DNA from: Antilocapra americana
Lineage: Eukaryota; Chordata; Mammalia; Artiodactyla; Antilocapridae
Assembly (NCBI GenBank): GCA_007570785.1
Contig: ML661885.1
Span: 35,654,086-35,718,085 of the forward strand
Length of the DNA: 64,000 bases
Reading direction: 5' to 3'
This document shows, piece by piece, positions 1-11,126 of the stretch; within the stretch, counting starts at the first letter, position 1, and each line of letters opens with the position of its first letter. The translations under genes were made by a program, and so were the position numbers. The notes under the pieces were generated by a model that ran no database searches, was not told where the DNA came from, and saw nothing but the letters and a program-made list of their open reading frames with translations.

Positions 1-412
1 ATAGCAATGAGAGATAAGAAAGCCTTCCTCAGTGATCAGTACAAAGAAATAAAGGAAAACAACAGAATGGGAAAGACTCTTGAGTGTCCCTTGGACTGCA
101 AAGAGGTCAAAGCGGTCAATCCTATAGGAAATCAATCCTGAATATTCATTGGAAGGACTGATGCTGAAGCTGAAATTCTAATACTTTGGCCACTGATGTG
201 AAGAACTGACTCACTGTAAAAGACCCTGATACTGGGAAAGATTGAAGGCAGGAGGAGAAGGGGATGACAGAGGATGAGATGGTTGGATAGCATCATGGAC
301 TCAATGGACATGAGTTTGAGCAAATTCCAGGAGATGATAAAGCACAGGGAAGCCTGGTGTGCTGCAGTTCATGGGATCATAAAAAGTGAAACACGACTGA
401 GTGACTGAACAA
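1..412 (+). mobile_element. BovB LINE 3' part with internal deletion, cut by window start
   Basis: Bases 1-78 match an internal coding stretch of the ruminant RTE-type LINE BovB. The text then jumps at the shared word aagact (73-78) to the 3' terminal part, with the typical block of gatgagatggttggat and the end gtgactgaacaa. The copy therefore lost most of the reverse transcriptase region. No usable ORF remains. Confidence 0.85.
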
Positions 413-508
413 TTTTAATTTTGTTTTGGTTCCCCTGGCAACCAACCCAGATCCTCAGGTAAGATCCAAAGGCTCATTATTAACATAACAAGAGATGTCT
501 TTATCACT

Positions 509-738
509 CTCCTACTGTGTCCTAAGTTGCTTCAGTCAAGTACTACTCATTGCAACCCCACGGTGGACCATAACCCTCCAGGCTCCTCTGTCCATGGAAT
601 TCTCCAGGTTACAATATTGGAGTTGATTGCCATTCCCTTCTCCAAGAGATCTTCCATCCTAGAGATGAAACCCTCATCTCTTGTGGCTCCTGCTTTTAGC
701 AGGTGGGTTCTTTACCACTAGCACCCCCTGGGAAGCCC
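509..738 (-). mobile_element. Bov-tA SINE
   Basis: Read on the minus strand, this is a tRNA-derived head joined to a Bov-A unit. It ends on the plus strand with ctgggaagccc. The 8-bp direct repeat ttatcact (501-508 and 739-746) is a likely target-site duplication. The copy is strongly diverged. Confidence 0.85.
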
Positions 739-1102
739 TTATCACTTAACATATAGGAAATTCCAATGGCTTAGGAGCTCTGTGCCAGAAATAAGGCAAA
801 GACCAAATCTATATATATTTTAATATAATATATCACAATATCACAGGGTCAAGTGGTGAAAAAAATGCATATGAAGGAGGAATAGGCTTTCTGATAAACA
901 GTACAATGATTAATTATACAGATCAAGTCATTTTTATAAAATAGGTAGATGTTCACATTCTTAACATATACTCTTTTTAAAAGAGTTTCAATTGTTAAAA
1001 TATGGAAAGATAACATGGATTTCTGCATAGACCATGAAAGAATTTTTGATTTTGCAATAATGACCTAGCTTTCAAATACTTACTTCCTACAGATATAACT
1101 AC
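739..1102. other. AT-rich unique DNA, no feature seen
   Basis: The stretch is AT-rich with no ORF of note. I see only short AT runs near 811-840 and no recognisable repeat. Confidence 0.5.
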
Positions 1103-1154
1103 AGAAATGTTCATAATGAAAAAAAAAAAAGAAAAAGAAATGTTCATAATGAAA
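1103..1154. repeat. 19-bp direct repeat flanking a pure A-rich insert
   Basis: The 19-bp word agaaatgttcataatgaaa occurs at 1103-1121 and again, without mismatch, at 1136-1154. Only A-rich sequence lies between the two copies. This is the expected footprint of a retroposition event that copied only a poly(A) tail. Confidence 0.8.
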
Positions 1155-1194
1155 TCGAATATTGTTAAATTTTACTATGCTTTACAAGTTTTAT

Positions 1195-1338
1195 GAGCGT
1201 ACCTCATAGGAACCTGATGAAATAGGAACTATTATTATTCTCATTCTTATGATGAACAAACAAAGGCATAGAATGTGTAAGTAGTAGGGCTACTATTGGA
1301 ATAAGACTGAGTCCTTTGTTCACGCTCTTAACTACAAG
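1195..1338 (-). mobile_element. MIR-type SINE fragment
   Basis: The order of landmarks matches reverse-complement MIR: a degenerate 'tattattcccattttacagatgaggaaactgaggc' zone, then a decayed 'cacacagctagtaag' zone, then ctcttaactac. It is old and diverged. Confidence 0.55.
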
Positions 1339-1545
1339 CAAAAGAAGGGAGAAGGTATTCCAAAAAGGGGATAACAAGTACAAAATTCCTAATCTGGGAG
1401 AAAAACTGGTGTATTCTAGGAGCGAGGAGGGAGGGTCATGTGATTAGAATGAAGTGATTAAGCAGGAAGTGGGTACTCAGGTGAGACTGGAAAGGAGGCT
1501 GGAGGCAAGTAACTCAAGGCATTAAAGATCCTGGTTACAGAATTT

Positions 1546-1751
1546 GGCTTCCCTGTGGCTGAGCTGGTAAAGAATCTGTCTGCAATGTGGGAGACGGGGT
1601 TTCAATCCCTGGGCTGAGATGGGAAAGATGCCCTGGAGAAGGGAAAGTTTACCCACTCCAGTATTCTGGCCTGGAGAATTCCGTGGACTGTAAGTCCACG
1701 GGGTTGCAAAGAGTCAGACATGACTGAGTGACTTTCACACACACACACACA
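1546..1751 (+). mobile_element. Bov-tA SINE with (CA)n tail
   Basis: It starts ggcttccctgtggctgag, has the Bov-A core cactccagtattctgg, and ends gactgagtgactttcac. The end runs into a (CA)n microsatellite at 1736-1751. Confidence 0.9.
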
Positions 1752-1848
1752 AAGGAATTGGGATGCTGTTTCTAGAACAACAGCAGGTAGCAAATAATCA
1801 ATTCTAAAATATCACTCTTGCAGTTTTATGGGAAATGTACTGGTGCTT

Positions 1849-1878
1849 GTGTGTGTGGGGGGGTGTGGGGGTGTGAGT
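1849..1878. repeat. G/T-rich low-complexity tract
   Basis: A tgtgtgtg run passes into G-rich sequence. It is simple sequence with no other function visible. Confidence 0.7.
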
Positions 1879-2047
1879 AAACTTTTACAGAAACATAGCC
1901 ACATCCATTTATTCACATGTTTTCTATGTCTGTGTTCATGCTGTAATGACCAAGTTGAGTACCTGCTACAAAGACTTATGGCCCCGAAAGCCTAAAATAC
2001 TGGCTGTCTGGTCCTTTAGGGTAAAAGTTTACTAATTCTTGGATTAG
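1879..2047 (+). mobile_element. Old hAT-Charlie-type nonautonomous DNA transposon fragment
   Basis: The text contains gcctaaaatactggctgtc and a degenerate 'ccctttacagaaaaagtttgc' terminus. This is typical of an abundant mammalian MER-type hAT element. The exact family was not assigned; a second relative lies at 23765-23970. Confidence 0.55.
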
Positions 2048-2280
2048 AGAATGAAGTTGAGGAGACCATTTAAAAGACTATTTTATTCTTCCAGTAATGA
2101 GCTGATATTGGAGGATTGTGGAAACGAAGACAGGAATAAAGTATGTTTTGAAGGTATAGTCTTCATCAGCAGTTCCTACAGTTCAGTCTAAGAACTCATA
2201 GGGAATGTGCTAGAAATGTAGATGTTTGGCCACTGCAAATAGAGATTTAATTAAACTTGGGGGAAGGCAGTGTCAGGGAG

Positions 2281-2420
2281 GGGCTTCCCTGGTGACTCAG
2301 ACAGTAAAGAATATTCATGTAATTCAGGAGACCCAGGTTTGATCCCTGGGTCAGGAAGATCCTCTAGAGAAGGGCATGGCAACCCACTCCAATATTCTTG
2401 CCTGGAGAATTCCAAGGACA
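2281..2420 (+). mobile_element. 3'-shortened Bov-tA SINE with 13-bp TSD
   Basis: The tRNA-like head begins gggcttccctggtgactcag and the copy stops early in the Bov-A core. A perfect 13-bp direct repeat cagtgtcagggag lies at 2268-2280 and 2421-2433, so both ends are real insertion boundaries. Confidence 0.9.
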
Positions 2421-2433
2421 CAGTGTCAGGGAG

Positions 2434-2903
2434 TAGGATCCTGCCATTAGCATTTCTAACCAGCTTCCCTGCACATGAGTTCTCTAAACCCCTTTTAAAA
2501 GCCAGTTGTGTAGATGGAAATTGGAAGTGGGAGCAAGTGTTGAGAGAAGGGCAGGATCAAGAGTGGCATCACAGTTTGAGGCCTGAGGACTTGAGAAACA
2601 TGACAGTGGCATTTAATGAAACTGGGAAGATACAGTTTTGGTGGAGGGAGGGACAAAATGACCCCCTGCCCCCAATTGAGAAAGTATCTTGAGACTGAAA
2701 AATAAGACAGACAGATCCATACAATCAATGAATCAGTTTATTTAGGATACCTTCCTCACAGGGTAGGATCAAGCTCATGAGATCTGGAAGGCTTCACAGC
2801 TATACTCTGCACCACTGAGGGGATGATTTCATAGTTAACCTAGGGCTTGGAGCAACGTGTTTGGAGACAGAAGTGCATTCCTTAGCCAAGATTTTTAATG
2901 AGT
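2434..2903. other. Unassigned stretch, no gene
   Basis: A short open frame crosses 2270-2692 but most of its start is SINE sequence. The remainder has no family I recognise. It could be an old LTR or unique DNA. Confidence 0.4.
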
Positions 2904-2911
2904 AACTAGTC

Positions 2912-3528
2912 CCATACTGTTCATGGGGTTCTCCAGACAAGAATACTGGAGTTGCCATTTCCTCCTCCAGTGGATCACAGTTTGTCAGAACTCTTTACTC
3001 CAACCTGTCCATCTTGGGTGGCCCTGCATGGCATAGCTCATAGCTTCATTGAGTTACAAAAGCCTCTTCACCATGAGAAGGCTATGATCCACAAAGGGGT
3101 CTTTCCAATGGTCGGGCTCGGATGTGAGAGTTGGACTGTAAAGAAGGCTGAGTGCCAAAGAATTGATGTTTTCAAATTGTGGTGCTGGGGAAGACTCTAA
3201 GAGTCCCTTGGACTGCAAGGAGATCAAACCAGTCAATCCTAAAGGAAATCAACTCTGAATATTCATTGAAAGTACTGTTGCTGAAGTTTAATCTCCAATA
3301 CTTTGACCACCTGATGTGAAGCACCAACTCATTGGAAAAGACCTTAATGCAGGGAAAGATTTAAGGCAAAAGGAGAAAGGGTGGGCAGAGCATAAGATAG
3401 ATAGTATCACCGACTCAATGGACATGAATCTGAGAGAACTCCAGGAGATAAAGGACAGAGGAGCCTGGTGTGCTGCAGTCCATGGAGTCGCAAAGAATCA
3501 GCCACAACTTAGTGTCTGAACAACAACA
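2912..3528 (+). mobile_element. BovB-related chimeric retroposon with 8-bp TSD
   Basis: From about 3115 to the end this is the BovB 3' region, ending at a caacaacaa tail. The first part (2912-3114) starts like an antisense Bov-A unit (gttctccagacaagaatactgg) and continues with sequence outside the BovB 3' block. The direct repeat aactagtc at 2904-2911 and 3529-3536 suggests that the whole composite inserted as one unit. Confidence 0.75.
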
Positions 3529-3536
3529 AACTAGTC

Positions 3537-4511
3537 TCACGGTTGTTGGGAATATGTCAGCAAAGGTCTTCATCACTGTTTGGAGATTGAGCATAGAGGC
3601 CACATGGTCCTTTGGTTACCATACAATATCTGTTAGCTACAGAGCCCTTGATGACAGAGAAGAGATTTACTACACAGTACAGTCCTAGATATGGTCAGAG
3701 GAAGGACAAGAGGAACTGAATGTGTCCATGGCAGTGTAAGTTCTGCTCACAACCATGCACAGGAACAGAGGGACTGCAAGGAGAAAATAAATCAAGACTT
3801 CAATTGGAGACATTTTGAGTTCCTTGAGAGACATTAAGTATAGATATGCTGGCAGCTGGAAAAATGGGAGTGGAGCATAGGGACTAGGTTGGACTCAGAA
3901 ACATGAATATCACCAGATGGTACTTAAAACCATGGGAATGAAGGAGACTATTTGGAATTAAGTGTAGAGATACAATATAAAGAGATCTCATATGGACCCT
4001 TGAGGACTTCCAGCATTTCGAAGGTGGGCTGTGAGAAGAAGTTCCAGCAAATAAACATGGAAATTAGCAATCAAAGCGATGAGAGGGAAAAATGCCCCAT
4101 TCAAACACCCAGTATCATGCCTTCAGATAAGATTACCGAAGTGTCCTCTTGGATGGTCTCCCAACCACCCAAATATTTTTCACATGAATTTCAAAAAGAA
4201 AATATGATCAGGTTGTTCCATCACTTAACAATAATATTTCAACCAATACTCCTCATTGTTTGATTCCCCTGACAGTTGTGATAATATAACTGAATTGGAA
4301 ATTTTTTTTCTGGAATTTTCAGGAGATAAATCACAGAAGGCAGACATCTGGGCTAGTAGAACACAGGATTACTAATTACTTCCTTACAGGTCAGTGACTT
4401 TTGCATAGGACACAATCATATTTGGTCAGTCCTGGCATAAGACTGGTATTTATTCCTATTACTTAGGATGGCCACTGCAGTACGGATTTCAGGATGTACT
4501 GATCTCATGAA
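3537..4511. other. Unique or unassigned DNA, no gene
   Basis: A 103-codon open frame at 3952-4263 has no recognisable domain and no gene context. I see no family match and treat it as chance. Confidence 0.45.
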
Positions 4512-4512
4512 G

Positions 4513-4595
4513 AAATGAAGTGAAGTGAAAGTCTCTCAGTTGTGTCCGACTCTTTGTGACCCCATGGACTATACAGTCCATGGAATTCTCCAGGC
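4513..4595 (-). mobile_element. Bov-A/Bov-tA SINE 3' fragment
   Basis: The antisense landmarks gtgtccgactctttgtgacc and ccatggactatac are present. The copy stops soon after ggaattctccagg. Confidence 0.85.
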
Positions 4596-4689
4596 CATAA
4601 GGGAAGCCTCATAAGAATGGCTCATGGCTCACCAATAGTTACTAAGCACTTGATATGGTTTCATACTATATTTTAGTGCTTATTTACTT

Positions 4690-4795
4690 GTTTGTTGCCC
4701 AGCAGTAAACTGTAATCTCTTTGTGGACAGCCTCTTTCTTACTTATCATTCTATCCCTAATATGTAGCACAGTGCCTACAGAGTATTATGATTAA
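4690..4795 (+). mobile_element. L2 LINE 3' end fragment
   Basis: A decayed form of the L2 tail is visible: 'actgtaatctctttgtggacag ... agcacagtgcctacagag'. Similarity is moderate. Confidence 0.45.
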
Positions 4796-4983
4796 AACTA
4801 TTATTTAATGTATAGGTGCTATTAGAATAAAGTCTATCTTTTCTTTTAATAATTACTGAAAAAATTTACCAAGTATGTGTTTTGTACTGAGAAATGAACT
4901 AATTTCTGGGAATAAAGGGATAGAACAAAAGTATAAGATCCCTCAGCATATGTAACAAGAATTGTCATTCTCAGAGTAGCCAA

Positions 4984-5200
4984 TTTCATTCAGTTCATTT
5001 CAATATAACTGAAATCAGTTTAACTCAATTCCCTGCAATTCAAGTCAACCAAACTCATTCCAAATTCAACTCAATGTAGTACAACACAATTAAGTGCAAA
5101 GCAATGCAATGCAGGTCACATAATATAATTAATGCAATCAAATAAAACTTTAATTGAGCATCACCTGTATACCAAGTGCTGGGATAAGCATGCAAGCATT
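4984..5200. repeat. Degenerate TTCAA/ACTCA pentamer tract, possibly seeded by an old LINE
   Basis: Words such as ttcagttcatttcaat, aactcaattc, aattcaactcaatg recur from 4984 to about 5110. They look like a decayed pentanucleotide microsatellite. The following 5110-5200 resembles a reverse L2 tail (accaagtgctgggataag). Confidence 0.5.
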
Positions 5201-8200
5201 CAATAACTCATAAGAATTTTACAAAACAATTTGGAAAACATGCTTCTTTAATGAAGCATTGACTAAGGCATCATAAACTATGCCAACTTTTATGACTATT
5301 ATAAATCATCTCATATTTCTCTAAGCAGAAATTCTGGTCACAGCATTGAAATAGAAATATCTCTTTTTTAAAAAGGCCTTAGAATATTGATTATTCACCA
5401 TATATAAGAAAATTTTTTAATTTTAAATTAAAAAATAAAGTCAAACAACAAATTGAATGAAGCCCATATGGAAAATATGAGGTATGTATGATTTAGCTCT
5501 TAGCAGTTTTCCTGTCTTTGGGACGTTGTGTATTAGTTCTTCAGGATTTTAGATCCAAGGAGTCTAGGAAATGGTAAATTTAGCCCTTTGATTTGTGTGC
5601 CTTGATATGTCATAGTTCTGTGCCAAAAAAACCTGATCAGTTTTATCAGGCTCTGACAGGGCTGTAATGCATTGTAGCATTTCCACCAGAGCATACTGTA
5701 TCATCAGAGAGAAGTTCCACATTGCGCCAGTTTTCTAATTTGAATCATCACCTAACAACAAGTCTCTGGAGAACTGAGACATGGGTTAGATGCTCTGGTT
5801 CTCTCCATCCATGCCCAATCCTCTCAAACATTTGTACTCTTCAGTGCAAGGGAAGTTACAACTCACTTACCTTCCCAAAATCTAAATTTTGAGTTCAATA
5901 ATACAGACACATTTATTTCCGTTTCTACCAAATGGAGAACTTCATTTCTGGCTTATTTTCCTTTTGCTCTTGAGTATCCAAAGCAACCCCGAAATTCACC
6001 AAGTCATATTTATAATTTTTTCTTTATCAAAGAAACAAATACAACTCTTACTTGCTGTTCAAGTTTAAGGTCATTGTTGTTTTTTCTGTATCCTTTCAGA
6101 CTAGATTAGGAACCCATACAATGAGCTCCTTCACTTCTATGGGTGCTCCTTCACTTCTATGGGTGCTCCTAGAACACTGTCCTATAAATGCTTCTCTAAT
6201 TGTTTACCTTATGTCTAGACTAAAAGGTTGGTGGGAGGGGGGCCATTTGTGTCCCCCTCATGTCTGCATTTCTAGTACTTGTCATGTAAGTGCACCCAGT
6301 GAGTATTTGTTCAATGTAACCCTGAAGCCTGGAACATGTTCTTGTACAGTTTTGGTTCCTTAAATACCTTTTGGAGGAAAAAATCTCTCTGAGTAGTTAT
6401 TGAGTTCTCTTGGTTTGGATCTAATAGTTTGGCAGCACTTTAGTACCACATTCTGTAACCTACATTTGAGGCTGAATATGCATCTGTTTTAGGGGAGAAA
6501 TGTACACTAGCCTTTATGTTGAACCTGTGTTATATATTGTAGGTAACTGGAGGCATTCTCCCATCAGTTGTGCCAATCCACTGGTGGTTTTTTCTCTACT
6601 TTTTGTACTGGAGGCTTATTACCACCATTTGAAACCTTATAAGTGAAGACCAAGCACTTCCCGTACACATAGGAATTTAAAAGACTGACCGCATGCCTTA
6701 AAGTTTAATACATATAAATATTAAATAGGTATAGTATGTAAAACAAGAATTTTTTTTTTAATTTTAGAAAAACTGGTTACTTGTGCAGCTTATGCATTAC
6801 ATAAAGAGTTTTGGGATGACTTCTAGGATATTTCTGTATGCATAAAAGTCAATTTGTGGTTTTTATTTGTTTTAAAAGTTCTTATTCCATTAAAGTTACA
6901 AATGCAAGAACCTATCTTCTCTTTTAAGAGGCTTTTGTTTGAGTTACATTTCATATAATTCTGTTTAAAATTCTAGCAAATTTTACCGGCCACCTAATTG
7001 CCTTTGGAAAATATTTGGTTTCATTTAAAATTTCATTAAATTTTTACTTTCCTTCTAAGTACTTGGGTTGTCTGAAATAATAAACAAACTATTCCCAAGT
7101 ACTAAAATAACTTATGTATCTAATAATTTGAACATATATGATGAATCTAGGGTTGTCTTAAGTGATTCTGAACTCTGCATAAACCACAAGTATAAATTAA
7201 TTTGAATACATGGCTAACTTATTTTTCTAATATGACAAAGTAACTGAAATATTACTTCTATATAAAATCATAAACATACCTAAGCCATTTAATAAAGATC
7301 ATCAGATTCTCTTCTTTCAAATGTTTGTACATTTAATTCTATATTTTCCCAGGTTTAAAAGGTGCACACCTACCAAAGAAACTATTACATACTCCTAATT
7401 TGAGTGTTAGAATATATTATCCCATGTAATTTTGTGTTGCTTTATCAAAACATTTGAAGCTGTACTTTTAAGGACAAGACATTTTGGCTAAAAGACCGAC
7501 AGACTCCTAGAGGATTCACTGAACACTGCATCAGTGAACACGTAAACTCAAGATAGAGTGGTCTCCACAGGACTTTGTTGGTTTCTGCCTATATGAAAGC
7601 CAAATCATTATGCTTGACCCTCTAATCTTGTACGGTGTTATACATCACTACACACTGTGTTATATATCATTGTATAATTATTATCTGAATAAAGCTTGGA
7701 AAAAGTAAATTTAACTAGATTTAAATATAATATGTAATAAAACAGAAAGAAAGAATAAAAGACAGAGCGATCTAACAGGAGCCATCAAGTTCCTATCCCC
7801 GCATCTTTTTGTTGGATGGAGCATTTCTCTGGTTGTTAGGATACGGAAATGCCTTCTCCATCTAGTTCTGAAGATCTTTAAGTTTTATGGAGTCTTTTTT
7901 TCTTTCATCTCCTTAGGCTTCTGCAAACCTAAACATCTTTAAATAGTATCCAATCAAACTCTTAGTTATTTAGTCACAACCTCCAAAGTCACCCTCTTGG
8001 CCGTAATCTCCCAAGTGTTGTTTCATTGATTTAAAAAAAAACAAGCCATCGCATTCTCTGCTCAGATACTAATATTTCTATACAAAAAAAGTTAAATAAC
8101 TTTTGTTGCTTATGAGTTCAATCATCTGTAGAAGCAGAATGAAAAGACTATCTTAGGGTAACCTCAGGGTCGGCAGTGCCTATCCATTTCTAGTCAGTTA

Positions 8201-8619
8201 CCCTTACCATAGCCTTAGAATCCATGTTTTTCAGTAAGATCTAGAGGAGCTGGGGCCTAGAATGGAGCTGGTAAGTTCTTCATTGGGTGAATTTTGTTTT
8301 AGGCACCACATGCAACTTTTCAGTTCAGTGAACATGCAGAAGGCATGCATACCCTCTCTGGGCTGGTAAGAAGCTGTCTTGCTATAGTTCTCCCAAACCC
8401 AGTCAGCTCTCTGATGTCTACCCTATGCTGAATCTGTACATTCAACCCTTATCCTTTTGGAGGTCATTTGTCATCTATTTAAGCCATCTTTGTTACCGAA
8501 TAAAAGCTCAGGGCAAGGCTCCCAGTGTAAGTAACTAAGATAGTATATTCCTCTTTGAGATTATCTCAGAAAAATACTCAGGAATTTTGGAGACATAGCA
8601 AGCACTCATATCACACACA
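5201..8619. other. Long repeat-poor AT-rich intergenic stretch
   Basis: About 3.4 kb with little recognisable repeat. It holds a 20-bp tandem repeat at 6125-6170 and a weak L2-like end near 6270-6340. The only frame of note (6052-6363, 103 codons) spans the tandem repeat and looks fortuitous. No RNA gene or promoter is visible. Confidence 0.5.
6125..6170. repeat. 20-bp tandem repeat, 2.3 copies
   Basis: The unit gctccttcacttctatgggt is repeated perfectly at 6125-6144 and 6145-6164, followed by gctcct. Confidence 0.95.
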
Positions 8620-8906
8620 AATGAATTAACTTAAAATGAATTTTAAACATAAAAGTTAAAACTATAAAAATTCTAGAAAATGGTATAGGAGACAATCTTC
8701 ATGACTTGGAGTAGGCCTAGAACTTTCAGTAAGAAATAAAAAGCATATTTCATAGAAGAATATGATAATTATACTATCATTTAAAATTTCTACTTTTCTA
8801 AAACATTGCTTCAAAAATTAAAAACCAAACTAAGAGAAGAATTTGAACATATATACATAGATATGTAGACAGATACCTAACAAAGGATTTGTATCTAGAC
8901 TATACA
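8620..8906 (+). mobile_element. L1 LINE ORF2 3' fragment
   Basis: The order of words matches the late ORF2 region of mammalian L1: 'aaaactataaaaattctagaaaa', 'ggagacaatcttcatgactt', 'gatacctaacaaaggatttgtatctag'. The frame is destroyed. A BovB copy abuts it at about 8907. Confidence 0.7.
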
Positions 8907-9480
8907 GGAGCTCCAAAATCACTGCAGATGGTGAAGCAGCCATGAAATTAAAAGATGCTTGCTCCCTGGAAGAAAAGCTATGACAAACCTAAACAGCATA
9001 TTAAAAATTAGAGACATCACTTTGTCCACAAGGCCTGTATTGTTAAAGTTATCATTTTTTCTAATAGTCATGTACAGATGTCTGAATTGGGCCGTAAAGA
9101 AGGCTGTGCACCAGATAACTGATGCTTTCAAACTGTGGTGTTGGAGAAGACTCTTGAAAGTCCCTTGGACAGCAAGGAGATCAAACCAGTCAATCCCACA
9201 GGAAATCAACCCTGAATATTCATTGGAAGGAGTGATTCTGAAGCTCTAGTACTTGGGCCACTTGATGTAAAGAATAGACTTATTGGAAAAGACCTGAGGC
9301 AGCAAAAGGTTGAGGACAAAAGGAGAAGGGGGGAACAGAGGATGAGATGGTTGGATGACATCATGGACTCAATGGACATGAGTTTGAGCGAATTCCAGGA
9401 GATAGTGAAGGACAGGAAACATGGCATGCTGCAGTCCATGGAGTCACAAAGAGTCAGACATGACTTAGTGACAACAACAA
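8907..9480 (+). mobile_element. 5'-truncated BovB LINE 3' end
   Basis: It starts at ctccaaaatcactgcagatgg and runs through the C-terminal ORF remnant and the gatgagatggttggatgac block to a gacaacaacaa tail. Stops and indels break the frame. Confidence 0.9.
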
Positions 9481-10252
9481 TATAAAACAGAACTTCAACA
9501 TGTAATCAATATAGAATTGTTGATAACGTATTTCACATTCTGCATACCACATTGTTGAAATCTGGTATGTATTTTAAATTTAAAATGCATCTCAATGAAG
9601 ACTAGTCATATTTCAAATGCACAATAGCCATTGTGGTTAGTGGCTACCATATTGGATAGCACCATTCCATATTTTTGTTGTAGTCATGACTATATAGTAT
9701 ACATATTTCCCCAACTTCATCACACCATAATCTCAAAGGTAGCAATTTAATTATATGTAAATTCTACCTCAATATAGTTTGCTTTAAAATATCCATCATG
9801 TTTCTATTTTCTTCACTGAAATTTGAATACATTTATATTAAATTCCATCCAGATAAGATTCTTTTCCATCTTGCAAACAATAAATTTAAAAATATAAGTA
9901 ACTTCTACTCCTCACCTGTTACATAATAATGGGAAAAATATAGAACCACATTGGTAACTTTGATCATTGGCCCTCTACAAATTCCTTTATGCTTCAGTTC
10001 TTACAACAACTTCTTGAGATCATTCCCCCCAAAATTAGTCAATGTCGTAAACAATAGGAAAACACTCACCATTAGAATCAGTAGTAAGACAAAAGTTCTA
10101 TCAAAATTAATTTATAACATTTTTAAGAATGTTATACCTATGTAAAAATAATGCTAGCTAGCAAGTTTTGAGTATCTACTGTGTATCAGACACCATCTTA
10201 AATTTTTATTTAAATATAACTAAATTTGTTCCTGATAACCTTGAGGTAATTA
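9481..10252. other. AT-rich unique DNA, no feature seen
   Basis: No recognisable repeat, RNA gene or long ORF is present. Confidence 0.5.
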
Positions 10253-10319
10253 TTGTTGCTGTTGTTTAGTCACTAAGTCACGTCTGATTTTTGCAACACC
10301 ACAGACTGTAGCCCACCAG
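10253..10319 (-). mobile_element. Bov-tA SINE, segment before the LTR insertion
   Basis: The antisense SINE begins ttgttgctgttgtttagtcac and stops at gtagcccaccag. It resumes at 10858 after a solo LTR. Confidence 0.9.
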
Positions 10320-10857
10320 TGAAGAGGGAATTCATAGGGCCTGGACTCCATCTTAGGCCTGTTCATGCTGATCATGCTTGGCCGCCTCTCCAATGGACTC
10401 TAAACTCTGTGCTTAGTGCCTACGGAAATGACAATAAAAGAACAAAACCCCCTCTGGACAGGGGAAACTTGAAGATCTTATCCAGGTTACTCATCGCCTA
10501 TGAGAAAACATACTAATCACCCCTGACTCTGGACAGGCCATAAATTTTTTTTTGTACCTATCAGAGTGGGCTTATTGATTATTGGCCAGTTGTTTAACTG
10601 TTTGAATACATAACACATGAATGATGAGAGTATTGTGATTGTATTTACCCTTCCTTTTGTTTATGTAAGTCTCATGGAATTCAGGGTGGTGAGTTTGGAC
10701 CTGTACACATGGGTTATAAAAGATTTTTACAAATGCTGGTCAGGGTCCTTGGCTAAGAGGAAACTCTGCCTTGGGCCCGCCGGTATAATAAACTGCATCC
10801 CACTATCTGCCTTGTCCTTCTGAATGAGTTTGTTTCCTGAAACGCGTGGCTACACCA
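10320..10857 (+). mobile_element. Solo LTR of an endogenous retrovirus, nested in a SINE
   Basis: This 538-bp block starts TG, ends CA, and has 4-bp direct repeats CCAG at 10316-10319 and 10858-10861. It splits a Bov-tA SINE whose halves can be matched across it. A TATA-like ggttataaaag lies near 10708 and an AATAAA signal near 10788, in the order expected for a plus-strand LTR. A 4-bp duplication fits class I (gamma-type) integrases. No internal viral genes are present. Confidence 0.8.
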
Positions 10858-11006
10858 CCAGCTCCTCTGTCCATGGGATTCTCCAGACAAGAACACTGGG
10901 GTGGGTTGCCATTTCCTTCTTCTATCCAGGGATCTTCCCTATCCAGGGATCAAACCTGTGTCTCCTGCTTGGCAGGTGGATTCTTTACCACTGAGCCACC
11001 AGGAAA
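10858..11006 (-). mobile_element. Bov-tA SINE, segment after the LTR insertion
   Basis: It continues the SINE cut at 10319 (ctcctctgtccatgggattc onward) and ends with the antisense tRNA-like head actgagccaccagg. The text tatccagggatcttccc is locally duplicated. Confidence 0.9.
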
Positions 11007-11126
11007 ACGATTGTAAATCTACTATACTTCAATTTAAAAATTCTATAGGGTGGCTGAATGGATTTTAAGTTCGATTATATACTTTTTACGAGATTTGTGT
11101 TAAATTTAAGGCATATATAGGATAAC

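Noticed and set aside
1849..1878. G-rich tract as a G-quadruplex regulatory element
   Set aside because: It is a short G/T simple repeat far from any gene; runs of G are few and no promoter is nearby.
3952..4263. 103-codon plus-strand open frame
   Set aside because: No recognisable domain, splice context or repeat-coded protein; length is within chance for AT-rich sequence with few stops.
6052..6363. 103-codon plus-strand open frame with internal repeat
   Set aside because: The frame crosses a 20-bp tandem repeat and lacks any known domain or codon signature.
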